A DNA stretch of 64,000 bases from Cyclina sinensis (taxonomy: Eukaryota; Mollusca; Bivalvia; Venerida; Veneridae): NCBI GenBank assembly GCA_012932295.1, contig JAAONU010000001.1, forward strand, positions 3,991,104 through 4,055,103, written 5' to 3'. Every line of letters begins with the position of its first letter. The stretch's first letter is position 1. The notes beneath the pieces were generated by a model. The model had not been told where the DNA came from and did no database searches. It saw only the letters and a program-made list of their open reading frames with translations. Of the stretch, positions 11,342 to 20,705 are shown one piece after another. The position numbers were made by a program, and so were the translations under genes.

Positions 11342-12298
11342 ATGTATGCGGTAATTTTAACTATGGAGAAGGATGCGTATTTAACTATTTGGCATATTGT
11401 ATACATCGCTATGATCATTCCAACCGTACTTGGAAACGGACTTATAATTTGGTGTGTCATAAAATTTGAAAAACTTCGTTGCAACATGAATGTTCTTGTA
11501 GCCAATCTAGCTGTTTCAGACTTGATTGTTGGAGTGCTTTTAATTCCTTTGGATTATGTGGCAGATATATTCCACTGGAAAACTTACAGATATGTTTGTT
11601 TGACAACTATGTCCCTCTTTGTGCTAAGTATGGGATCGTCATGTTACAACCTGCTGCTGATATCTGTCGAACGATTTATCACCATAGTGTACCCATTTTC
11701 TGTACATGCGCTTTTGTCTAAACCAAGATTTATTTTTATGATTTCTTTCGGTTGGATAGTTGGGATTTTAAATGTATCCATACCGTTTTATGGTGTTGAC
11801 ACATTCAACGCAACTACTTTATGTCTCAATACAAATGTTTGGCCAGAAGCATATAGGGCATACCTTGACTGGATTTTGATATTTGCTCTGATTATCAATT
11901 TTGTGTGTTACATGATCGTTATGCTTATTGCTAAGAGAAAGGCTCTGTCAAACACAACTGTGAGAGGTGATCTCCAAGTACACTCCAGGGCCAAGAAGGA
12001 CTTCCATCACTTTATTACAATGGTGATAGTTCTAGGCTTTTTCATGATTTGTTGGTTACCATACGCATTATTAGGGATTATTGTGACATTTAATGATTCT
12101 ATGTACTTAGAGTTTGTGAAACGTTGTACATTATTACCTGGATTCTTAAATTCTTCAATTAACTGGATCATCTATGGATATAGGAACAAGGATTATAGAG
12201 AAGCGTTTAAGAAAACTTTGAAAATGGTTCCAATGAGAAGAGCTGGCGGACATATGCATGTTGATTCATTTACACTTCATTCAAGTAATCGTTTTTGA
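11342..12298 (+). CDS. Rhodopsin-family GPCR, intronless, 318 aa
   Basis: This is an intact seven-transmembrane receptor of the plasma membrane. TM1 lies at about residues 18-40 with G31-N32. TM2 is at 50-72 with LAVSD (56-60). Cys86 precedes TM3, which ends in E110-R111-F112 in place of DRY. TM4 is at 130-150, and the second extracellular loop has Cys161, the expected disulfide partner of Cys86, plus a glycosylation site NAT at 156. TM5 is at 176-197 and TM6 at 224-248 with CWLP (237-240). In TM7, NSSINWIIY (270-278) replaces the usual NPxxY, so the proline is missing. A short C-terminal tail follows. The NSSIN-IIYGYRNKDYREAF segment is most like the adenosine/melanocortin-type group, but the ligand cannot be assigned. 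ATG codons occur at residues 1 and 8 (11,363); either could start. Two overlapping AATAAA signals lie about 305 bp after the stop. It has no visible introns and stands alone; bivalves have many such lineage-specific receptors. Confidence 0.9.
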   Translation: MYAVILTMEKDAYLTIWHIVYIAMIIPTVLGNGLIIWCVIKFEKLRCNMNVLVANLAVSDLIVGVLLIPLDYVADIFHWKTYRYVCLTTMSLFVLSMGSSCYNLLLISVERFITIVYPFSVHALLSKPRFIFMISFGWIVGILNVSIPFYGVDTFNATTLCLNTNVWPEAYRAYLDWILIFALIINFVCYMIVMLIAKRKALSNTTVRGDLQVHSRAKKDFHHFITMVIVLGFFMICWLPYALLGIIVTFNDSMYLEFVKRCTLLPGFLNSSINWIIYGYRNKDYREAFKKTLKMVPMRRAGGHMHVDSFTLHSSNRF

Positions 12299-12602
12299 AA
12301 AGAAAACATCTTTAATGCTATCTAGATCAGATATAATGATTTTAGTTGTTGGAAGGTGAGACGTAAACAATCTTCTTTATTCAAGGTTTCCGTTCGATTA
12401 TTCAACGTGTATTTGGTTTTGAAAGTAGCGTGGCAATGGTGATACGAGTTAAGTATTATAAGAACTTAAAATGTGGTGTCAATTTTTTTATGAATGATAC
12501 AAGATTACAGTGGAAGAACATTAGCAAAGAACAGTTTTAAATGAAATTGCACTTTGAGGGTATAAAGACTATGACAACTTGTTTGAATATCATAACCATT
12601 TC

Positions 12603-12612
12603 AATAAATAAA
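12603..12612 (+). promoter_or_regulatory. Candidate polyadenylation signals of the 318-aa GPCR
   Basis: Two overlapping AATAAA hexamers (12,603-12,608 and 12,607-12,612) lie downstream of the receptor stop codon. They are the first good signals on this strand after the gene; use is inferred. Confidence 0.4.
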
Positions 12613-13234
12613 GCTCTGTTTAGTAATAGAATGTTGGAAGAAACGTTTTGATGCACATGGCACTGTATCGGATCCATTAGATATAGAACAATCAAATAGT
12701 ACTAGCAAAATTGCGATATAAAAGTGAATGTAGGTTGTAATCTTTTATGAGTGTTGTATTTCATATAATTAGGACACATTGAGGCTTTGTTCTATGATCT
12801 TACAAAAACTAACGTTATTTTCTATCTTTCAAGACATAAATGCAAATAAGCCTCTAAATATATTCTTCTCCGACTTCACTGCTCTTTTTTATGAGTTGTT
12901 CATTTTTTAAGAACTTAACTACCCATTTTTGTTTCTTTAAATAGTTATAATAGTTTAAACAATAATATGGGCTAATTGCAAGGAAAACACCATTTGCATT
13001 ATTGTCTGATAAGTGCTTCTTTTACGTGTTTACCTGTAAAGAATGTGACAGACTTTTTAAGTAACACATGTGGTATTAAAATATTAGAATAGTTTGTTGA
13101 AATCTAAAATTGTAGCTTTAAAACGGACTTCTATAATAGCTTAAGCACCAGATCAATTAAATATGTTTTGATTTTGTTATTGCCTCCCAAAAATAAAGCA
13201 TTTAGATCTGAATGATGTTCGTGAAGTTGGCTGC
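12613..13234. other. AT-rich spacer, nothing recognised
   Basis: No gene-like frame or repeat was seen between the receptor 3' region and the minisatellite array. Confidence 0.35.
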
Positions 13235-14530
13235 CAGGGACCTAGCGGCCTAACCGTAGCGGCCTAAGATATACATTGTTTATCAAAATAAATATAATTC
13301 CTATGAACTAAGTGTCAACGAACAACAACAATAAAAAGGTGTTTGGTGTGGTTTTTACAAATTCAAAAAGCGTCCTTTTATGATTTGTTATATGATGGCT
13401 GCTAGCGGCTCGCTCAGCGGCCTACCGGCCTAAGATCTACATTGTTCATCGAAATAAAAATTATATCTATGAACCAAGTGTCAACAAACAACAACAACAG
13501 GATGTGTTTGGTGTGTACTTGTACAGATTTAAAAAACGCCCTTAATGATTTGTTAACTGAAGGCTGCTAGCGACCCAGCGGCCTAAAGTATACAATATAA
13601 AAATGATATCTATGAAGTAAGTGTCCACAGACAATAACAATAAAAGGGATTTTAAATGTATTTTTGCAAATTTAGAAAAAGGCCTCTTTTCATGATTTGT
13701 TAATTAAAGGCTGTTGGCAGCCCAGCGATGTATTGTCGCAAATTAAAAAGAAGCAAAAACGTCTTTTAATGGTGTTATCTTAAGGCTAATAGTGGTTCAG
13801 CGGCCTAGCGGCCTAAGATAAACATTGTGTATCAAAATAAATTTAATATCTTTGGAATTAGTGTCAAAATCATCAACAGTTAGGTGGGGTTTGGTGTGTA
13901 TTTTCATAAATTAAGAAAAGCATCTTTTCGTGCTAGAAGTCCAGCGGCCTAGCGGCCGAGATATACAGTGTAAATCAAAATAAATTTAATATCATTGGAC
14001 TAAGCGTCAAAAAACAACAAAAATAAACGTGGTTGGTGTGTATTTTTTGCAAATAAAAAAGAATCTTTTCATGTTTTATTATGTTTTGTTTTGTTATCTG
14101 AAGGCTGCTAGCGGCCCAGCGACCTAATATATAAAATGTGTATCAAAATAAAAATGATATTTTTGAACTAAATGTCCACAAACAACAACAATTAAAGGTG
14201 ATTGGGGTGTATTTTTGCAAATAAAGGCTGCTATCCGCTTAGCGGCCAACGATTAACCTTGTCTGTCAATATTAAAGAATAATATATTTGTAGTGTCAAC
14301 TAAAAACAACAATAAAAGGGGCTTTGGATGTTTTTTTTTCAAATTAAAAAAAGTTTTTTTTTATGAAAATAATTATTTGCCTATCAGCCCACATTGACCC
14401 AGCGGCTTAAGATATACATGGTGTAACACAGTATTTTTGAACTCGGTTCAAACAAACAATATAGAAAAAAGAAAGGATTTAAGGTGTACGTTTGGAGATT
14501 AAAAAAGAGTTTTTTCACGAAAAGACGTAC
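13235..14530 (+). repeat. ~150-bp minisatellite, left array (forward orientation)
   Basis: About eight to nine diverged units carry, in order, GCTGCTAGCGGCC, CCTAAGATATACATTG, ATCAAAATAAA, GAACTAAGTGTCAAC, AACAACAATAAAA, a TTTGGTGTGTATTTTTGCAAA-like block and TTTTCATG. Successive AAGATATACATTG-like positions are near 13,263, 13,427, 13,583, 13,815, 13,957, 14,124, 14,248 and 14,406, so spacing runs about 120-170 bp. The array continues after the Tc1 insertion at 16,075. Confidence 0.8.
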
Positions 14531-16059
14531 ACTCAACAAAAGAAATTAAGGGTCAAGACTTAGGTTCATAGATTTTTTAAATGCAAAAATGTTCATGTAA
14601 AAGTTAAATTGTGTTTTGCTTTAGACACACCAGTACTTGTGTATATATGTGTTTGTCTACCTACAACAACTCAGTTATCCCGTGCAAGTCCATGCAAACA
14701 CACCCACCCCTCAAAATCATGTGAAAATAAAATCTGTAGAATAAAGTCAACGTGACAGGAGCAGGTTTTAATTTGCATTTTTGATTCGAATCATCTGTTA
14801 CACTATAGAACTGATTAGTGTGAAGAATATTTGATGCTTAGAAGACACATGTCGGAGGCTGAGATAGCCAGAGCTGGCTGGGCAAACGCAGCGCGAGGTG
14901 GCCTATCAGCATGGTGTTAGCCAAAGTGTAATCCAAAGACTTTGGCAAAAGTACCTGGACACAGACGGCCGTCGCAAGACGTCCTCAGAGTGGACGTCTA
15001 AGGTCAACATCTGCTCGGGAAAATCGTGCCGTCGTTGTCCTGGCAAAACACCATAGGTTTGACTCGGCTGTTGCTCTATTTAAAGACTCCCAAACTGCTT
15101 CGGTGTTCGAATCTCGGCACAAACATATCGCAACAGACTCCACAACGCTAATTTACGTGCTCTCCGTCCTGTGGTACATCCTCCTTTAACGCCAAGACAC
15201 CGTGCGGCCCGTCTAGCACTTTCGTAATGTGCTATTCACCGACGAGTCCAAATTTTGCCTGGACTTCCATGATGGACGTCGGGGTGAATGGCGTCAGCGG
15301 AAGAAGCGCTTTAGCGAGTGTTGCATATCCGAACATGACAAGTTTGGTAGTGGCTCTGTTATTGTTTGGGCGGGCATTTCTTACGATGGGGGTATAGACC
15401 TTCACGTGTTTGTGAACGGCACAGTTACTGCTAAACGCTTTATTGACGAGATTCTCCGACCTCACGTCATTCTATATGCTGGTGCAATCGACCAGGAATT
15501 CGTGTTAATGGACGACAATGCTACAGCTAACCGTGCGAGAATCGTCAACCAGTACCTTGACGACCAAGGTGTTGAACGTATGGAATGGCCAGCTATGTCT
15601 CCAGACATAAACCCAATAGAACATGCCTGGGACATGCTGCAGCGCCATATTTCCGCACGACAACGTCAGCAGTCACCCAGAAATGAGCTGGCTGCTTCCC
15701 TTACTGAGGAATAGGGTCTAATACGCAGCTTCCAGACCCGTGTCAAAAAGGTTATCCGAGCACGAGGAGGTCATATCCGTTTCAAAAATTTAACTGGTTT
15801 CCCTATTTCTTATAATAAGCCATTGTGTTTACCCCTATCCACCAAGTCTCAAACACTTTAAAACTGAGGTTGTGTTTTAGGATTAATCGTGCCACTGTCT
15901 CTGTGAAACACATGTTACTTTTAGTTTAAATTGGTCACAGATAATAAATAATAAATAATAATATATTTTGGTTAGATATAAACTTCAGCAAGTAAAAAAA
16001 GGTATGTCCTAAAGAACTGCTGTCATAAGTCCTTGATCCTTAATTTGTTTTATTGAGTA
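14531..16059 (+). mobile_element. Complete Tc1-type DNA transposon with TIRs and TA duplication
   Basis: The left end begins CACTCAACAAAAGAAATTAA (14,531). The right end, read in reverse complement, begins TACTCAATAAAACAAATTAA (from 16,059). TA dinucleotides flank it at 14,529-14,530 and 16,060-16,061. Length is 1,529 bp, normal for Tc1. The transposase pseudogene is inside. It interrupts the minisatellite array, which resumes in phase of motif order on the other side, so it inserted after the array formed. Confidence 0.85.
14830..15790 (+). pseudogene. Tc1 transposase (DD34E), N-terminus frameshifted
   Basis: The catalytic half is open at 15,229-15,714 (161 codons): FTDES carries the first Asp, MDDNA the second, and DINPIEH the Glu. 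The spacing between the second Asp and the Glu is 34 residues, the Tc1 signature. Other family motifs are GSGSVIVWAGI, FIDEILRPHV and WPAMSPDINPIEHAWD. A TAG at 15,712 cuts the last ~20 residues, which continue in frame as GLIRSFQTRVKKVIRARGGH. Upstream, DNA-binding-domain sequence starts near 14,833 (MLRRHMSEAEIARAGW) but is broken by stops and frame changes. The protein should therefore be inactive. It would cut and paste its own element in the nucleus if intact. Confidence 0.9.
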
Positions 16060-16074
16060 TATTTGCTATCCTAA

Positions 16075-16470
16075 GTATGCTAGTGGCCCAGCGGTCTTAA
16101 ATATACAAAGTGTATGAGAATGTATCAGTGTTAAAACAGTATTTCTGAACTCATTTCCAACAGTTTTTACAAAAGAGGTTGGAGTTTATTTTTGAAATTT
16201 AACAATGGCAATTTTTTTTCATGAAAAAGTGCTTGAAATCTGTTAGTTGCCAGGGGCCTAGCGGCCTAGGAGTTACACTGTATATCACAGTACGATAGAA
16301 TTTCTTAGTTTTAACACATAGACTAAACAAAAGGTATTTAGAGCATAGTTATCAAATTTAAAGTAAAAACAAGGATAGTTCGTGAAAAGAACAGCTCAGC
16401 GGTCTGAGATAGACGTTCCGTTTCAATGTAAACGCAGTATTTCTGCACTCAGTTTAGACAAACGACATAA
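16075..16470 (+). repeat. ~150-bp minisatellite, continuation of the left array
   Basis: Three further units in the same orientation as 13.2-14.5 kb carry GCTAGTGGCCCAGCGGTCTTAA (16,080, in variant form), TAGCGGCCTAGG (16,258) and CAGCGGTCTGAGAT (16,395). They show that the Tc1 element split one array. Confidence 0.75.
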
Positions 16471-16489
16471 TCTATTTATTCCTCATCAT

Positions 16490-16860
16490 TAAAGAAAAGG
16501 GAAGACATAAAGAAAAAAGGAAGGAAAGAACGAAAGATAAAAGGAAGGAAGGAGGGAAAGAAAGAGAGGAAGAAAGTCGGTCTGTTGGTCGGTCATCCGG
16601 GCGGCGGGTCGATCAGTCGGTCAGACAGTAAGTGAGCGAGCCACTCTACAAGTAAGTAAGTAAGTTAGTAAAAATATAAATATATATTTAAAGTAGGTCG
16701 GATTAAAAATATTCGTATTAACTTGATTAAATTGATGAATATCTGACCGACCGACCGACTCACTCACTCACCCAATGACTCACTCACTCACTCGAATTTC
16801 TTTCTCTATTTTTATTTTCTTTCTTCCTCTTTTCTTTCTTTTCTTTTTAAGATTATGAGA
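16490..16860. repeat. Core of the minisatellite palindrome: purine tract, GGTCGGTC/CACTCACT, pyrimidine tract
   Basis: A purine-rich run (16,490-16,577, GGAAGGAAAGAACGAAAG and similar) is followed by GGTCGGTCATCC-like and GTAAGTGAGCGAG repeats. After an AT-rich centre near 16,660-16,735 come CCGACCGACCGACTCACTCA repeats and a pyrimidine run (16,797-16,850). The second half is the reverse complement of the first in composition and motif order, so the core is itself an imperfect palindrome. Confidence 0.75.
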
Positions 16861-16884
16861 GATAGAGTATGTTATTTGTTGAAA

Positions 16885-18370
16885 CTGAGTTAAGAAATAA
16901 TTCTTTTGAAACTATGAAACACAAAGTATATCTCAGGCCGCAGGACCGCTGGGCCGCGAGCAGCCTTAAGGTGGCAAAAACACTGACAAATATTCTTTTA
17001 TAAAAAAATCGTCATCTTTAAAGTTGCAAATATACACCCAAAAGCCCATTTGTTTATGTTGTTTGTTTGAACTACATTGTATGTGATAGGCCGCTGGGCC
17101 ACTAGCAGCCTATAAAAAGTAAAACTTCATGAATAACCTTTTATTTTGAATTACAAAAAAAGACACCTCAAATCCCTTTGTTTATTTTGTTTGTTTGCAC
17201 TGAGTTTAGAAATACTATTTTTACTGTAACACTCTATGTATATCTCAGGTTGCTAGGCCGCTGGACCGCCAGCAGTCTATAAAAGTAAAACTTCTTTTCA
17301 TGAAAAACTTTTTATTTTAAATTTACGAATATACACCAAAGCCTTTTTGTTTATGTTGTTTATTTGAACTAAGTTCAGAAATACTATTTCAGCTGTGACA
17401 CTCCGGGTCGCTAGCAGCCTAAAATAGCTCAAACGACACTTCATGAAAAATCTTTTATTTTGAATATACAAATGGACACCCCAAAACCCCTTTTTGTTTC
17501 AACTGAGTTCACAATACTTTTTAAACTGTGATACACTACATATATCATAGGGCGCTAGCAGCCTTAAAAGCAAAAACTTCTGTTGATGAAAACCTTTTTT
17601 TTTAATTTGCAAAAGGACATCCCAAACACCTTTTGTTTATGTTTTTTGTTTGAACTTTGTTCACAAATACTTTTTTAATTGTAATACTCTCTGTATATCT
17701 TAAGTCGCCAGCAGCCTTAAGATAGCAAGTTCTTCTTAGAACCACCTTTTTTGAATTTGGAAAAGTACACCAAAAACCCCTTTTGTTTATATTGTTAGTT
17801 TGAAGAATGGGTTCAGAAATGCTATTTTAACTGTGATGCACTTTGTACATCTAATACGCTAGCAGCCTAAGAAAAGCAATATCTTCTTTCATGAAAAAAA
17901 CTTTTTTTAGTTTTCAAAAGGACACCCCAGTCCCCACTTGATTATATTATTTGTTTGAACTGAGTTCAGAAATACTATTTTTACTGTGATTCAATATGTA
18001 TAACTTTGATCGCTTAGCCGCTGGGCTGCTAACTAGCCTTTCCTATAAAACCCCTATTTTTTTAACTTGCAAAAGTGCACCCCATGTTTGTTTGAACTGA
18101 GCTCAAAAACACCATTCAACTTTGATACATTATGTAAACCTTAGGCCGCTGGATCGCCAGCAGCCTTAAGAAAGCAAATACTTCTTTTAATGAATTTTTT
18201 TTCATTTATAAAAATACACCACAAAACTCTTTAATTGTTGTTGTTTGTTGACATTTAGTTCAAAGCTTCTATTTCTACTGTGAACACAATGTATATCTTA
18301 GGCCGCTAGTTCATGAAAATTCCTCTGTTTTTTAATTTGCAAATATACATACAGAACCCCTTTTAAAGTT
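16885..18370 (-). repeat. ~150-bp minisatellite, right array (inverted orientation)
   Basis: About ten units contain the reverse complement of the left-array motifs: CATGAAAAA, TTTGCAAA, ACACCCCAAA, TTGTTTATGTTGTTTGTTTGA, TATATCTTAGGCCGCT and GGGCCGCTAGCAGCC or close variants. GCC...AGCAGCC positions fall about every 150 bp (near 16,935, 17,085, 17,245, 17,545, 17,695, 17,845, 18,135). With the left array it forms an inverted repeat of about 5 kb. Confidence 0.8.
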
Positions 18371-19110
18371 TCAGCTTTAATTAAGAAAATAATGGCAATT
18401 GAATAGCTATATACTATTAAAAGAATAGGTTCGCCGTTTTGTCGAATAAACAGCGCGATCTCAAGCAATTCTGTTTAATGTCGCCGAAGCACTCATATAT
18501 GAGCATCTAAAGTTGATATTTCCTTTTTTGAAATAAACACTGATATGTATGAAAATAGAGAAAATAGCCAAAAAAGTACCGAAAATCACCTAAGATTAAA
18601 AATAGAAATGCTATAAATAGATTTTGCTAAATTTATTATAAGTAGATTTTGCAAAATTTAACCGAACGATTACAGTCTTGCACTCTGTGATATAACTAAG
18701 CTGAAATGGATAGTTTTGAAGTTTTTGATGAATTCAAATCAGCGCCTGTGACGCTATCAACCCGTCATGCACCAATATAATCGGCGGATTCAGTGGGAGA
18801 ACAAAGCGAACCGATCTTTGATGATAGCTCCATCCAAACTCATTTGATGGATGGACGATTCAATGGACCGCTCCGTGAATGTTTTTCTCCTCTCCTCGCG
18901 ATACTCCAATTAAACTCCAGGGAAATGTGCTAAAAGAGCAGCTATTTTCTTTTAAAATATTGCAGGCCATGTATCCTTCAGGGCTGTTTGGGGAAAAGTC
19001 AAATTACAGATCATATTCTCAACTGTGTATTACACTAAAACTAACTTCAAGAATGTAGTTTACATGCTATTGGATTGTAGGAATGCATCAACTGCACATG
19101 AATAATTTGA
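18371..19110. other. Unassigned stretch
   Basis: No gene-like frame. Two near-copies of TAGATTTTGCTAAATTTA / TAGATTTTGCAAAATTTA sit next to each other at about 18,617 and 18,644. The rest shows no clear structure. Confidence 0.35.
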
Positions 19111-19114
19111 TCTT

Positions 19115-19800
19115 TATTATTCCCCGCCGCATAGCCGATATAGGAATGGTCTTAATGCGTCCGTCTGTCCGTGTGTGTGTGTGTGTGTGTGATTGTGTGG
19201 ATTTCGTGTCAGTTCTTTAACTTCTAAACCCTTGGAAGGAATTTCATGAAATTTTGGTCAAATGTTTATCCCATAAAGACGATGTGCAAAACCTATGTTC
19301 CTACCTGGTCAGCTCAAGGTCAAGGTGTTCTTGAAAATGAACCAAATTATGATTTAGAACATGATAAAATCTTAATTTGGGAGTGGGGGGGAGAACCTTT
19401 GTTTCAACCGTGCCGGCTCAAGGTCACGGTAACCAGTGGTGTTCAAAGGTTTAGGCCATGCATTTCGTGTCTGCTCCGTGAAAACAATTTCTTGGAACTT
19501 TGGTCGTGCCAGTCTGGCGAATTCACTCTCCCATACACCGACCTTTTCCTGTCATGGATTGTACTATCACATCAATTAATGGTGTGGAACATTTTCCATA
19601 CATACATAAACAAATTTGTCACCTTACATTTCCTTTCAACCATCAATAACTTTCTCAACATTTGCTAATGCATTGAGGCATATTGCTGTCCTTCAGACTG
19701 CCTTGTGAAATATGTCTTCAAAGAGGGTGGCACAAAATTTTTGAAAGGTCACCAAGGTGGCGCAACGATTAGTCTTTGAAACGCGAAATATCGAATACAT
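19115..19800. repeat. Dispersed repeat with GTCCGTCTGTCCG and (GT)n tract
   Basis: It starts with CCCCGCCGCATAGCCGATAT and GTCCGTCTGTCCG followed by a (GT)10-11 run at 19,170-19,190. Sequence with TCAAGGTCAAGGT and TCAAGGTCACGG follows. This style of repeat is familiar from bivalve genomes and resembles the tail of the element ending at 34.4 kb. The 140-codon frame at 19,246-19,668 lies inside it and has no recognisable domain, so I do not call it a gene. Confidence 0.5.
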
Positions 19801-20334
19801 TATCTAAATGTTTTATGCGTCCGTGGTTCTTTACTACAGTTAATATAAGCATGGTCAAGCCTGTTGTTGAAGTATAATACAACTGTACTTTAAGGAAACT
19901 CTTGTGTGTAAAAGCATTTGAACATGTTGCGACGGTTCACTATTCTAATTTACATGCCTTTTTGAACATTCCGGTATCGAAAACATTATAAAAGGTAGTA
20001 GAGTAGTCAGTTTACAGATAAATAAGATCATGTCCTTCTCTCGCTACAGGAATGGCTTTCAAATGCAAATAGATAGATCCTCTAAGCAAGCGCTTGCGTG
20101 GGTCCCCATCTTGTACTTTTAGATTAAATCTATCTGAAGTAGGTACTGTTAACTGGATACATAAAATTCTTAAATTAGTATGTTAAAAATCCTATTCTGC
20201 TAAATTGATAAAATAAATTAATATGAATGATCTTTCAAACTATGTTGCAAATTGAAACTGAACAATAAACTTTTGCAAAGATGTTTTGACGTGGACACGT
20301 GTTGCAACTTTATACGTTCTGAATGTGTTGCATT
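19801..20334. other. Unassigned stretch
   Basis: Nothing recognised. Confidence 0.3.
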
Positions 20335-20705
20335 CGAAAATACAACAAACTTACCTGTACAAGAGATTCAAAAAACACAACAAACTTATCTCTACCAGAG
20401 ACTCAGAAAAGACAACAAACTTACCTGTACAAGAGATTAAAAGAACACAACAAACTTACCTGTACATGAGATTCAAAAACACAATAAACTTATCTCTACA
20501 ATAAGATTCAAAAACATAACAAACTTACCTCTACAAGAGATTAAAAAAACACAATAAACTTATCTCTACAATAAGATTCAAAAACACAACAAACTTACCT
20601 CTACAAGAGATTAAAAAAACACAACAAACTTATCTCTACAAGAGATCAAAAAACACATCTCTACAAGAGCGATTAAAACACAACAAACTTAACTCTACAA
20701 CTGAG
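20335..20705. repeat. ~36-bp minisatellite, about ten units
   Basis: Repeated units have the form ACAACAAACTTACCTGTACAAG followed by AGATTCAAAAA, with variants (ATCTCTACAAGAGATT). Two overlapping plus-strand frames across it (20,252-20,504) are by-products encoding a QTYLYQR-like repeat. Confidence 0.8.

Noticed and set aside
13235..18370. CRISPR-like array
   Set aside because: Units are long, diverged and contiguous without unique spacers, and the DNA is eukaryotic.
19246..19668. 140-codon plus-strand frame
   Set aside because: It sits inside a dispersed repeat with GTCCGTCTGTCCG and GGTCAAGG motifs and has no protein family resemblance.
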